Of a stretch of DNA of 64,000 nt, positions 44,846 to 54,700 are shown in pieces; position 1 is the first letter of the stretch; the number at the start of each line of letters is the position of its first letter. A model generated the notes under the pieces. The model was not told where the DNA came from. It saw only the letters and a list, made by a program, of their open reading frames with translations, and did not search any database. The position numbers and the translations under genes are program-made. The stretch comes from UBA5072 sp963822145 (GTDB lineage: Bacteria; Bacteroidota; Bacteroidia; Bacteroidales; UBA10428), in the NCBI GenBank assembly GCA_963822145.1, contig CAWGGG010000002.1, positions 558,001 to 622,000 of the forward strand. The letters are read 5' to 3'.

Positions 44846-46189
44846 ATGAAAAAAATTCTCATTATTGGAGCTGGTCGCTCTACTTCAGCTTTGCTTCGGT
44901 ATCTTGAGGAGCATGCACAGAAACACAACTGGGAAATCACGGCTGGAGATCGTGATGTCCGGTCGGTTCAGTCCAAGGTATCACCTTCCACCCGGGCCAT
45001 TACGCTGGATGTATTTCAGGAGGATCAGCTTAATAGTGAGGTTCAGGGTGCCGATATTGTCGTGTCCATGCTCCCGGCAAGGTTTCACCCTGTGGTGGCA
45101 CTCTCCTGTCTGAAGTACTCACGGTCGATGCTCACGGCTTCCTATGAATCAGAAGAGATGTCGGAAATGTCAACACGGGCAAAGGCACAGGGCATTCTTT
45201 TCCTGAATGAACTGGGGGTTGACCCCGGGATTGACCACATGTCGGCCATGCGGGTAATTAACCGGATCAGGGAGGCAGGGCATGAGCTGATGTGCTTTGA
45301 AACCTTTACCGGCGGGCTGATTGCTCCGGAATCGGATAACAACCCCTGGCATTACAAGATCACCTGGAATCCCAGGAATGTGATACTGGCAGGGCAGGGC
45401 GGACCCGCTCGCTTTATCCAGGAGGGCAGATACAAATGCATTCCTTATCACCGGCTTTTCCGTCGCACCGAGGTGATCGATATTGAGGGTTATGGGAAGT
45501 TTGAGGGGTATGCCAACCGGGATTCCCTGAAATATATTGAAAAATATAACCTGCAGGATGTTCCCACGGTTTTCAGGGGAACCTTAAGGCGTCCGGGATT
45601 TTGCAGGGCCTGGGATGTTTTTGTACAGCTGGGTGCTACAGATGATTCCTTCACGCTGCAAAACACCGAGGATATGACTTACAAGGAATTCATCAATTCA
45701 TTTCTCTATTACAGCAGGGAAGATCCGGTAAAGACCAAGTTATATCAATACATGCACATCGACCAGGATTCGGACGTCCGTGAGAAACTGGAATGGCTGG
45801 GGATCTTCGACAATACCAGGATCGGCCTCAGAAATGCCACGCCGGCCCAGATCCTGGAGCATATCCTTTGCAGCAAATGGGCCCTCGAGCCCGGGGATAA
45901 GGACATGCTGGTGATGTGGCATAAATTCATTTATCGTCCTAAAGACCAGGATCCCACCCTGCTCACCTCTTCCTTGGTGGTGATCGGCGACGATCCGGTG
46001 AATACCGCCATGGCTAAGACAGTAGGCATTCCGCTGGGTATCGCCACAAAAATGGTGCTTACCGGGCAGATCCGGCTGACAGGCGTTTATATACCCACTA
46101 TTAAGGAAATCTATGAACCCATATTGCAGGAACTGGAGGGATATGGCATAGGTTTCAGGGAAAAGCATACCGTTTGGAACGGGGAGTAG
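44846..46189 (+). CDS. Saccharopine dehydrogenase, glutamate-forming type (LYS9-like)
   Basis: A GTG at 44822 is in frame, but the ATG at 44846 starts the dinucleotide fold cleanly (MKKILIIGAGRSTSALL); 447 residues. Features: VVSMLPARFHP, LNELGVDPGIDHMSAM, FETFTGGLIAPESDNNPWHYK and RNVILAGQGGPARF, all diagnostic of the Lys9 group. The enzyme splits saccharopine to alpha-aminoadipate semialdehyde and glutamate with NAD(P)+. It is the last gene of the operon, and its 3' end overlaps the convergent epimerase gene by 35 bp. Confidence 0.93.
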   Translation: MKKILIIGAGRSTSALLRYLEEHAQKHNWEITAGDRDVRSVQSKVSPSTRAITLDVFQEDQLNSEVQGADIVVSMLPARFHPVVALSCLKYSRSMLTASYESEEMSEMSTRAKAQGILFLNELGVDPGIDHMSAMRVINRIREAGHELMCFETFTGGLIAPESDNNPWHYKITWNPRNVILAGQGGPARFIQEGRYKCIPYHRLFRRTEVIDIEGYGKFEGYANRDSLKYIEKYNLQDVPTVFRGTLRRPGFCRAWDVFVQLGATDDSFTLQNTEDMTYKEFINSFLYYSREDPVKTKLYQYMHIDQDSDVREKLEWLGIFDNTRIGLRNATPAQILEHILCSKWALEPGDKDMLVMWHKFIYRPKDQDPTLLTSSLVVIGDDPVNTAMAKTVGIPLGIATKMVLTGQIRLTGVYIPTIKEIYEPILQELEGYGIGFREKHTVWNGE

Positions 46190-47573
46190 CATTTCTTTTT
46201 CTATGGGCATATTCGTATACCTGGAGTAATGCCCTTCCGTCGTGGTAACAACTTTTCCACACGTGAGCTTTTCGCTGGTTCCTGCTATCGGGACTTATGT
46301 CCAGCCCGTTGTTATACCACCCGCCATACTGGCGGTCTATCAATTCCTGCCCGATATAGGACCACATTTTTTGAAAGGCTTGCTGGTAAAGGATTTCTTC
46401 AGGATATAATTCCCCGAAAAGGGCCAGGGCATGCCAGGCTTCGGCCTGTGCCCACCAGGTTTTGGTGCTGTCAATGATCTCCAGCTTATTTTCGGGCGAG
46501 ATCACATAACCTTTGTCAAACAGACCAAAGTAATCCTGGTCGAACCCGAATGCAAGAGTATGATCGATCAGTTTTCTGGCAACCTGCAGGGTTACAGGAT
46601 CGGGTTTCCCATAAAGGGTCTGTGAAGCATCCACCAGCAGGTAGGCCGTTTCAATATCATGACCGAAAGAAACATGATCAAGATAACGTTTATCCTCGAG
46701 GCTTTTCCCAGAGGAGTCATTGGAACCAATTGGGGTCCAGTTCTCGGTAAAAAACAAATGCAGGTAACCGTCAGGATCCATCATGGTGTCCCTTATCAGG
46801 TCAAGCATTTCCTTCAACCTGGTCCTGACAGGTTCCTCCGGCAACACCTTATAAGTGCTGGTTAAGGCCTCCAGCAGGTGTATACTGGTATTCTGATCTT
46901 TTCCACCGGGACTGAACCAGCCGGCGCGTTCAACAGCCTCCTGTGAAGAGAGTCCGGTTTCAGCCAGATTTTCGGGTATTATGATGCTGAAGTATCCCCC
47001 ATATACCGGATCATGTGCGGAAGTTTCGAGCCAGCTGAAGGCGGTCCTGATCCAATCCAGCACTGCAGGATCTTTGTTGATCCTGGCATAGGCTGACAGG
47101 GCGAAGAGCGCAAAGGCATTCCCATAGGTCAGTTTGTAGGAAGGGTCAGTCAGCTGGGATGCATCAGGATAATAATACTGGTAGAATCCGCCACTTTCAG
47201 CATCCCACATACAACCGGTGAGAAACTGATAACCATGGTCGGCCGCTGTGCGGTAAACCGGATTATCGGGGAAGACCGCTGCAGCCCTGGAAGCAGTCCA
47301 CAATCCACGGGCCTGGGTTACCAGCATTTTTTCCTGTTGCACCGGCCGGGTCCAGTCGTATTCAAAGTTTGTCCAGTAGCCGCCATGAATCGTGTCGATG
47401 ATCCGCGGGTACCAGGTCTGCAGCAGGCTGTTGAGTTCGAGGTCTATTTCTGATATTGCTATTCCGAAATACCGACCGCTGTCAGGTGACTGTTTGCATC
47501 CCGTCATAATGCCGGTTATGACCAGGGAAAACATACTGATACAGAGCGTTCGGGTAAAACGTTTCAAAAGCAT
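46155..47573 (-). CDS. AGE-family epimerase/isomerase, exported lipoprotein
   Basis: Three in-frame ATGs exist (47615, 47594, 47573). The last gives the best lipoprotein signal, MLLKRFTRTLCISMFSLVITGIMTGC, with Cys26 as the lipidation site, giving 472 residues. The rest is an alpha/alpha barrel of the N-acylglucosamine 2-epimerase/cellobiose 2-epimerase superfamily: HGGYWTNFEYDW, KMLVTQARGLWTASRAA, DAESGGFYQYYYPDA, HVSFGHDIETAYLLVDA and WWAQAEAWHALALFGE. Histidines of the HD(I/V)E motif are expected catalytic residues. Probably a periplasmic disaccharide or monosaccharide epimerase. Its substrate is unknown, and it could be a mannobiose/cellobiose 2-epimerase. Confidence 0.85.
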   Translation of the reverse strand: MLLKRFTRTLCISMFSLVITGIMTGCKQSPDSGRYFGIAISEIDLELNSLLQTWYPRIIDTIHGGYWTNFEYDWTRPVQQEKMLVTQARGLWTASRAAAVFPDNPVYRTAADHGYQFLTGCMWDAESGGFYQYYYPDASQLTDPSYKLTYGNAFALFALSAYARINKDPAVLDWIRTAFSWLETSAHDPVYGGYFSIIIPENLAETGLSSQEAVERAGWFSPGGKDQNTSIHLLEALTSTYKVLPEEPVRTRLKEMLDLIRDTMMDPDGYLHLFFTENWTPIGSNDSSGKSLEDKRYLDHVSFGHDIETAYLLVDASQTLYGKPDPVTLQVARKLIDHTLAFGFDQDYFGLFDKGYVISPENKLEIIDSTKTWWAQAEAWHALALFGELYPEEILYQQAFQKMWSYIGQELIDRQYGGWYNNGLDISPDSRNQRKAHVWKSCYHDGRALLQVYEYAHRKRNATPRSKRYAFP

Positions 47574-47685
47574 TTCTGAAATATTTTCATTCATGAAAGT
47601 TAGGAAAAATAGCATTACTTTGGTTCAGGCATTCATAAGAATCAGGGGGGAATCCTTTCTGAACGGTCAAAAGTTAAATATCAAG

Positions 47686-48723
47686 ATGAAAACCCTGACA
47701 TTTTTTCTGCTTGTTTCGGGTTTGATGGTTGCCGGCCGGGGACAACATCCTGGCAGCGGAACGGCAAAAGAAATGGCCGCCGTCAGGGGATACCGGAACT
47801 GGTATATCGGTTCTTACCGTTGTGGCCTGTTTGTGCCACCGGATTATGATCCCGGCAGGTCCTATCCTCTGGTCCTTTACCTGCACGGATACACCGATAC
47901 AGTGACACGCGATATGATATGGTATCACGACCCCATCCTTTCAAAGGACCCGTGCATTGTGCTCACACCCCGATGTCCGAAAGACGAAACCGAAGGCTGG
48001 GGTACCAGTTTTAATGACAGGACCAGTCCCATGATGGCCAAAACCTACAAAATGGTTGAAATGGTTGAAAAGGTCTTTAACCTGGACCCCGACCGGTATT
48101 ACATTTACGGTACCTCCATGGGCGGGTTTGGTACCTATGGCGTTATCCGGAAGAACCCGTACAGGTTTGCGGCAGGCTTCGTTTTGTGTGGCAATGGCAA
48201 TGTTGATATGGCTCCTGTGCTGGCCGGAATACCATTCTGGATCTTCCATGGTTCCAATGACAGTATAGTTTCAGTGCTGCCCACGCGGGAACTCTACCGT
48301 GCGGTGATCAATAGCGGTGGTCGTCAGATCCGGTATACCGAATATGAAGGAGCAGGTCACAACATGTGGGATTATACCCGCAAGGAAACCACGCTGTTCT
48401 CCTGGTTGCTGGCACAACGGCGTGGATCAGTCCATGGTGCGCCTGATCCTGTTAAAGGATTCACGGGAACATTAAAGGGAAAGAAAGTCTGCCTGCAATG
48501 GGAAGTGCCTGCCCGGTCCACAAATCCTTCGGATGACGACATCTGGTTTTGCCGGATATACAGGAACGGCAAGCTACTTAAGGAGGTTTACAACGACCAG
48601 GATAGTTTCACAGATCCCTGGATTTTGCTCAACCATACATATGCCTACCAGATCGCGGCAGTAAACTACTATTTTCAGGAATCCGGATTATCTGCGCCTG
48701 TCTCTTTTGTAATCAATCCGTAA
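47686..48723 (+). CDS. Secreted alpha/beta hydrolase (esterase/peptidase S9-like) with C-terminal Ig/FN3-like domain
   Basis: The open frame is longer, but the ATG at 47686 gives a signal peptide (MKTLTFFLLVSGLMVAGRGQ); 345 residues. Hydrolase features: YPLVLYLHGYTD (oxyanion region), YGTSMGGFG with nucleophile Ser144, GSNDSIV (Asp) and GAGHNMW (His). Residues about 258-345 (FTGTLKGKKVCLQWEVP...YRNGKLLKE) look like a fibronectin type III-like module often found in secreted enzymes. Its substrate is not known. It is divergent from the epimerase gene. Confidence 0.83.
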   Translation: MKTLTFFLLVSGLMVAGRGQHPGSGTAKEMAAVRGYRNWYIGSYRCGLFVPPDYDPGRSYPLVLYLHGYTDTVTRDMIWYHDPILSKDPCIVLTPRCPKDETEGWGTSFNDRTSPMMAKTYKMVEMVEKVFNLDPDRYYIYGTSMGGFGTYGVIRKNPYRFAAGFVLCGNGNVDMAPVLAGIPFWIFHGSNDSIVSVLPTRELYRAVINSGGRQIRYTEYEGAGHNMWDYTRKETTLFSWLLAQRRGSVHGAPDPVKGFTGTLKGKKVCLQWEVPARSTNPSDDDIWFCRIYRNGKLLKEVYNDQDSFTDPWILLNHTYAYQIAAVNYYFQESGLSAPVSFVINP

Positions 48724-48744
48724 CTATTAAAAAAGACCATTTTT

Positions 48745-48776
48745 TTTGCAGGGGAAAAATTTTCTGTTTATTTTTG
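48745..48776 (+). promoter_or_regulatory. Promoter of the marR-efflux operon
   Basis: A -33 TTTG at 48745-48748 and a -7 TATTTTTG at 48769-48776 are 20 nt apart, matching the Bacteroidota housekeeping pattern TTTG/TAnnTTTG. Transcription should start near 48783, inside the candidate operator, 18 nt before the marR ATG. Confidence 0.65.
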
Positions 48777-48789
48777 TATAGATACTAAA
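48777..48789. promoter_or_regulatory. Candidate MarR operator 1 (overlaps predicted transcription start)
   Basis: TATAGATACTAAA: half-sites TATAG and CTAAA around ATA, 4 of 5 paired. On the reverse strand it contains TTTAGTATCTA, identical to 11 of the 13 bases of the second site at 49259-49271. Binding here would block the start of transcription, the usual autorepression by MarR proteins. Confidence 0.6.
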
Positions 48790-48800
48790 CAAAAAGAGTA

Positions 48801-49256
48801 ATGAATAAAGAATTGCATTCCATAATTGATCTTTTCATCAGGATCCTGCACCTCTATTCGGTCCTGGACAAAAAACCAAAAGACTTCGGCACCGGTGATC
48901 TTTTATATGTAAGTGAGATTCACGCCATACATGCCATAGCCAGCAATCCGGAAATAAACCTGACCCAGCTGGCAGAACTGTCGGGTGTAACCAAGGGGGC
49001 CATTTCGCAAATGGTTAAACGGTTGGTCAGCAAACGGTACATAGCCAGGTACAAGGTCAGGAATAAGAAAGAAGTAAATCTCAGGCTCTCGGACAAGGGT
49101 TTCCTGATCAATCAGCATTATGAGAACTTTGAGAAGGAGCGGTTTGTTTTTGCAGAAAAGTTATATGAAAACGCATCGCAGGGAGATATTACCCTCATCA
49201 GAAACCTCTTCGGGATCATTTATGAAAACATGAAGCAAATGGCAGAAATTAACTAA
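48801..49256 (+). CDS. MarR-family transcriptional regulator
   Basis: 151 residues. A winged-helix DNA-binding domain is visible: PEINLTQLAELSGVTKGAISQMVKRLVSKRYIARYKVRNKKEVNLRLSDKG (about 50-101 overall), flanked by N- and C-terminal dimerisation helices. Two TTTAGTATCTA-type sites, one over its promoter and one just before the TolC gene, suggest it represses itself and the efflux genes. The ligand is unknown; MarR proteins linked to RND pumps often respond to phenolic or lipophilic compounds. Confidence 0.92.
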   Translation: MNKELHSIIDLFIRILHLYSVLDKKPKDFGTGDLLYVSEIHAIHAIASNPEINLTQLAELSGVTKGAISQMVKRLVSKRYIARYKVRNKKEVNLRLSDKGFLINQHYENFEKERFVFAEKLYENASQGDITLIRNLFGIIYENMKQMAEIN

Positions 49257-49258
49257 TA

Positions 49259-49271
49259 TTTAGTATCTAAA
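49259..49271. promoter_or_regulatory. Candidate MarR operator 2, before the TolC gene
   Basis: TTTAGTATCTAAA has perfect half-sites TTTAG and CTAAA around TAT. It lies 11 bp before the TolC-type ATG, in the 25-bp gap after marR. Match to operator 1 makes chance unlikely, but a test is required. Confidence 0.6.
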
Positions 49272-49281
49272 CTATATTGCT

Positions 49282-50631
49282 ATGAAATACGTCCTTGTTC
49301 TGTTTTTGATTATACTGACCCCGGTAATTTCTGCCCAGCGTATCCTGCAGGACTACATTACCCTGGGTCTTGAGAGCAACCTGGCATTGAAGCAAAAAGA
49401 ATCAGGATACAAGGTAAGTCTTGAGGCGCTGAAAGAAGCCAGAGGAATGTTTTACCCATCTGTTACTTTGAATGCGCGTTATACAGTTTCCGAAGGCGGA
49501 CGTGCCATATACTTTCCGGTGGGCGATTTGATGAACCCGGTATATGAAACATTGAATCAGCTTACTGGTTCCACTATGTTTCCTCCGGTTGAGAATCAGC
49601 AGATCCTGTTTTTGCGTCCCACGGAACATGAGACCAAAGTAAGGATGGTTCAGCCGGTGTTGAATACAGATGTGTATTATAATGCAAAAATCAGGAAAGA
49701 GCTGGTGGTTACTGAGGGAACCGGTATTGACCAGTACAAAAGGGAGCTGATCTATGAGATCAAGAAAGCCTATTACAATGTGGGCATGACAGTGAGCCTT
49801 GTGGAAATGTTAAAGGAAACAAGGTTATTGCTGCTCGAAAACATAAGGGTGAATACCCGGTTGTATGAAAACAGCAAAGTAACCAAGGATTACTTGCTTC
49901 GTTCACAGACAGAACTGAGCAAACTTGACCAGCAGATGCAGCTGGCTTTGAAAAACAAGCAGGTAGCCGGGGCATATTTCAATTTTTTGCTGAACAGGTC
50001 CCTGTCGGACAGCATCATCGTGGAGGCCCCGGTGGTTTCGGAGATGCCTGAACAATCGCAGGATTATTTCACCCGGCAGGCTATTGAAACCCGCGAGGAG
50101 ATCAGGAACCTGGAGAATTACAGTGATATTTCCGATCTCAATACAAAAATGTACCGTTCCTCCGGATTGCCTTCTGTGTTTCTCCTCGCCGATTATGGCT
50201 ATCAGGGGGAGAACTATGAGTTCAACAAGGATCAGGATTATATGCAGGCATCGCTGGTCATGACCTGGGATCTATTCAACGGATTGCAAAACCGTTCAAA
50301 AATCCGGCAATCGCTTGCCCAGAAAGAGATCATTGAGCATAAGCTGGATGAGGTCAGGAGCCAGGTAGAACTCCAGGTGATCACGGTGATGAGCGAACTC
50401 AGGGCTACTGAAGCCGCCATCCGGGCGGCTGAAGATCAGGCGAAAAGCGCCCGGGAGGGTTTCAGGCTGGTTAACCGCAAGTACGGGGAAGGGCAGGCCA
50501 GCCTGGTTGAATTCCTCGATGCCAGAAGTGCCATGACCCAGGCCGATGCCAGCCTGATTGTCCTGCGGTATACTCATTTATCCAATCTGGCTGAATTTGA
50601 GAAAACAATATCGGGTTATCAACAACAATAA
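49282..50631 (+). CDS. TolC-family outer-membrane efflux channel
   Basis: 449 residues with signal peptide MKYVLVLFLIILTPVISAQ. Two OEP-type repeats of long helices are visible (LESNLALKQKESGYKVSLEALKEARGMFYPSVTLNARY, and LRATEAAIRAAEDQAKSAREGFRLVNRKYGEGQASLVEFLDARSAM), typical of TolC trimers. It forms the outer-membrane exit of the tripartite pump with the following two genes (gap 10 bp to the adaptor). Confidence 0.92.
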   Translation: MKYVLVLFLIILTPVISAQRILQDYITLGLESNLALKQKESGYKVSLEALKEARGMFYPSVTLNARYTVSEGGRAIYFPVGDLMNPVYETLNQLTGSTMFPPVENQQILFLRPTEHETKVRMVQPVLNTDVYYNAKIRKELVVTEGTGIDQYKRELIYEIKKAYYNVGMTVSLVEMLKETRLLLLENIRVNTRLYENSKVTKDYLLRSQTELSKLDQQMQLALKNKQVAGAYFNFLLNRSLSDSIIVEAPVVSEMPEQSQDYFTRQAIETREEIRNLENYSDISDLNTKMYRSSGLPSVFLLADYGYQGENYEFNKDQDYMQASLVMTWDLFNGLQNRSKIRQSLAQKEIIEHKLDEVRSQVELQVITVMSELRATEAAIRAAEDQAKSAREGFRLVNRKYGEGQASLVEFLDARSAMTQADASLIVLRYTHLSNLAEFEKTISGYQQQ

Positions 50632-50641
50632 ATCACCGCAT

Positions 50642-51673
50642 ATGAAAAAAAACTATGTTATTGCCGTCATTATCCTGTGTTGCCTTCTTTCATGCAGACA
50701 GAAAGCCCCTGAAGAGGCAGCTGTAAAAAGGACACCTGTAAGGGTTGCTGATGTTCAGCGTGAAAAGCTGAGGCTTACTGTAACAGCCGGTGGTATTGTT
50801 GTTCCGGCCCAGGAAATCAAACTCTCCTTCAAAACGGGAGGTATCATTGCGGGGATATATGTTAGTGAAGGGGCAAGGGTCAGCAAGGGAGAGGTACTTG
50901 CAGTACTTAACCTTTCGGAAGTTGATGCTCAGGTAAAGCAGGTTTTGAATGCCTATGAAAAGGCGGTACGTGATTACAACCGCGTGAAGAATCTTTACAC
51001 CGACAGTGTAGCCACACTGGAACAATTGCAGAATGCTGAAACAGCAGTGAGTGTGAGCAAGGCAGCTCTCGAAGCCGCGAACTTCAATCTGGAGTATTCA
51101 CGGATTGTCGCACCAGAGCAAGGAACTATTCTGAAACAACTGGCAGAGACTGATGAGATTATAGCTCCCGGTTTTCCTGTTTTCCTTTTCGGGGCCAGCG
51201 GGAAAGGCTGGAAGATCAGGACAGGTCTTGCAGATCGTGATTTTGTCCGGATTAACCGGGGTGATACAGCCCTCGTTACTATGGATGCTTATCCCGGTGA
51301 GACTTTAAAGGCCACAATCAGCCAGGTAAGTGAAGCAGCCAATCCCCAGACCGGCACCTATGAGATTGAGCTGGATCTGCAGCCTACCGGCCACAAGCTG
51401 GCATCCGGATTTGTTGTCAACCTGGAAATATTCCCTGGAAAAGCAGACAGTTGCATTTATATACCGGTGCAGGCGATGGTGGAAATGGATGGGAACAGAG
51501 GATTCGTGTTCACGGTGGATGATTCCATGAGGGCTAAAAAAGTTCAGGTCAGCATTATCCGGATATTTCAATCTTCACTGGCAGTATCGGGCGGTCCCGA
51601 TCTTTCCGGCAGGATCATTACTGAAGGCGCTGCTTACCTGTCGGATGGAGATCCGATAGTCCTTGCTGATTAA
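50642..51673 (+). CDS. RND efflux periplasmic adaptor (membrane fusion protein), lipoprotein
   Basis: The ATG at 50642 gives 343 residues and a lipoprotein signal MKKNYVIAVIILCCLLSC with Cys18. It then shows biotinyl-lipoyl-like halves (LSFKTGGIIAGIYVSEGARVSKGEVLAVL and SRIVAPEQGTILKQLAETDEIIAPG), a helical hairpin between them and a beta-barrel domain. It bridges the RND pump and TolC channel. The upstream part of the longer frame overlaps the TolC gene and is not used. Confidence 0.93.
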   Translation: MKKNYVIAVIILCCLLSCRQKAPEEAAVKRTPVRVADVQREKLRLTVTAGGIVVPAQEIKLSFKTGGIIAGIYVSEGARVSKGEVLAVLNLSEVDAQVKQVLNAYEKAVRDYNRVKNLYTDSVATLEQLQNAETAVSVSKAALEAANFNLEYSRIVAPEQGTILKQLAETDEIIAPGFPVFLFGASGKGWKIRTGLADRDFVRINRGDTALVTMDAYPGETLKATISQVSEAANPQTGTYEIELDLQPTGHKLASGFVVNLEIFPGKADSCIYIPVQAMVEMDGNRGFVFTVDDSMRAKKVQVSIIRIFQSSLAVSGGPDLSGRIITEGAAYLSDGDPIVLAD

Positions 51674-51705
51674 AGCTATGGAAAGCACTTGATAACAAAA
51701 ACGTC

Positions 51706-54700
51706 ATGAAAATCACAGAAATATCGGTCAAGAACTACCAGTTTACACTGGTAGTCTTCCTGTTGCTGGTTGCTTTGGGGGTTTATTCTTTCTATTCGAT
51801 CCCGCAATCGGAGGACCCTGAGTTTGATGTTCCCGTAATTCCCATATATGCCATATATCCCGGGGCATCACCGGTTGATATGGAAAAGCTGGTGGTTGAC
51901 AAGATTGAGAAAAGCCTCAGTGAACTCGAGGATATCAATAAACTCGAAAGCACCATCAAGGACGGCGTGGCTGCAGTGGTGATTGAGTTTACCTCCAACG
52001 TCGACCCTGATAAAAAGTTTGACGAGGTGTCGCGACAAATTAATTCCATCAGGTCCTCCATGCCGCAGGATCTTTACAGCCTGGAGCCTGTAAAAATATC
52101 CGCCGGCAACACCAACATTATTCAAAGTGCCCTGGTATCTGACACTTATTCCTATAGCGAACTGGAGAATTATGCGAAAGATATCAGGGACCAGATCGCT
52201 ACCATACCCAGCATTAACAAGGCCGAAGCGATAGCATTTCCCGAAAGGGAATTGCGCATTGCAATCGACCTGCCAAAGCTTTCACAACTCCGGTTATCAT
52301 TAACACAGGTAATGGGTGCCATTCAGAGCGAGAATTCCAATATCCCGGGTGGCAGTGTTGAACTTGGCCCGAAAAAATTCAATATAAAGACCAGCGGGAA
52401 TTATCAAAGCCTTGAAGAAGTTGAAAATACCATAGTTGGTTCGAACCAGGGGCAGGTAGTTTATTTGAAAGATGTTGCCCAGGTGTCATGGAGCTATGAA
52501 GATACGCGGTATATCGGACGATACAATGGGAAACGTGCGGTGTTTATAATAGCCAGCATGAAACAGCTGCAGAATATTCAACATACGCGCGACCAGATCT
52601 ACAGTAAGTTTGATGACTTCGAAAAGGAGCTGCCTGCCGGTATCAAACTCGAAAGAGGATTTGACCAGGCAAAGAATGTGTCGGCCAAGCTGGGCCGACT
52701 GCTTTTCGATTTCCTGTTTGCGATCATATTGGTGCTGCTCACCTTATTGCCGCTTGGTCTCAGGGCCTCAGGCATTGTAATGGTATCAATCCCGCTTTCC
52801 CTCATGATCGGATTAACCGGGCTCTATTTCACCGATTTCAGCATTAACCAGTTGAGCATAGTGGGAGGTGTTATTGCGCTGGGATTGCTGGTGGATGATT
52901 CAATAGTGGTGGTGGAGAATATTTCAAGGTGGATCCGGGAAGGGCATAAGCCCTATGATGCCGCCATTCTGGCTACCAGGCAGATAGGTCCGGCGGTACT
53001 CGGATGCACGGCCACCCTCATCTTTGCCTTTCTTCCGCTGATGTATCTTCCCGGAATGGCCGGACAATATATGCTGGTGCTGCCGGTATCGGTAGTTTAT
53101 GTGGTATTGGGTTCGCTGTTTGTTGCGCTCACGATCATTCCGTTTATATCGAGCCTGGTACTTAAGGGGAATGTCAGTCCACATGGGAATAAAGTGTTGC
53201 AGTTGCTGAACAGGGGAATCGACTTCACCTATGCCCGTGCTTTACAATGGTCACTGCGGAATCCGTCAAAGACAGTTCTGATGGCAGCATTATTCTTCCT
53301 TGCTTCGCTGGCTCTTATTCCTGTTATAGGCTTCAGCCTTTTTCCCAAGGCCGGCATGAGGCAGTTCCTGATTACCGTGGAAACCCCTAAGGGCAGCACG
53401 ATTGGAGAAACCGACCGCGCGGTGCGGTTCATTGAATCTGTGGTCAGTCATAAACCCGAGATTGTATATTACATGTCGAATATCGGGAAGGGTAATCCTA
53501 CAATTTATTACAACACTTTTCAGAAAAGTGAACAGAATAACCTCGGTGAACTGCTGTGCGAAATGAAACCTGCATCCCAACCTAAAATGATTGCGTTTCT
53601 TGATGACCTTCGTGACACGCTGAACACTTATGTAAATGCCAGGATCTATGTATATGAATTCGAGAATGGTTCTCCGATTGCAGCGCCTATAGCCATGCGG
53701 GTCATCGGAGACAACCTGGACACCCTTCAGGTATTGTCGGAAAGGATCGAAGCCATTATGAAGTCGGTGGCAGGGACTGTTTATGTTAAAAATCCGCTTG
53801 GCCAGTCACTGACCGATCTTAAGATCAATGTAAACAAAACCAAGGCAGGCATGTTTGGTGTTCCTGCCGTGGAAATCGACCGCACAGTCAGACTTGCTTT
53901 GGCAGGCATCATTGTGGGCAGGTTCAGGGAACCGGATGGCAATGAATACGCCATCAATGTCAGGTTACCGAAAGGGGAAGCCAATACGCTTGAGACCCTG
54001 GATAAGATCTATATTTCATCGCTCAGTGGTGCGCAAATTCCGCTTTCTCAGCTTTCGACCACCGAATTTGAGCAGTCACCTACCCTCATTGAGCATTACG
54101 ACAAGGAACGTTCAGTAACGATCTCTTCATTCGTAAGAACAGGTTACAACACCGATAAGGTGACCAAAGCGATCCTTTACAGGATAAGGGATATCAGACT
54201 TCCAGCGGGTTACCAGGTAGTGCCGACCGGTGAAATTGAAAGCCGCCAGGAAAGTTTTGCCGGTATTGGATCGGCAATCCTGGTGGCCATTTTTGGAATT
54301 TTTGCCATCCTCATTCTTGAGTTCCGGACATTCAAAGGAACGCTTATTGTATTATCCGTAATTCCGCTTGGGGTAGTGGGCGGTATCCTCATGCTTTTCA
54401 TCACCGGTTATACACTCTCCTTTGCAGCAGCCATTGGCTTTGTGGCACTCATAGGGATTGAAATAAAAAATTCCATTTTGCTGGTTGATTTTACCAACCA
54501 GCTCAGGAAGGGTGGGACTCCGCTTCATGAGGCCATCCTCAGGGCAGGAGAGATCAGGTTTCTCCCGGTCCTGTTAACTACCATGACGGCCATTGGGGGA
54601 CTACTTCCCATTGCCCTGAGTAAATCAGGCATGTATTCGCCGCTGGCCTGGGTAATCATAGGAGGGCTGATCACTTCCACGCTGCTGGCGCGGTTGGTGA

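Noticed and set aside
42029..46189. Lysine biosynthesis by the aminoadipate pathway
   Set aside because: ALDH7 oxidises the semialdehyde instead of making it, and no LYS2-type reductase, LysW or homocitrate synthase is present in the window.
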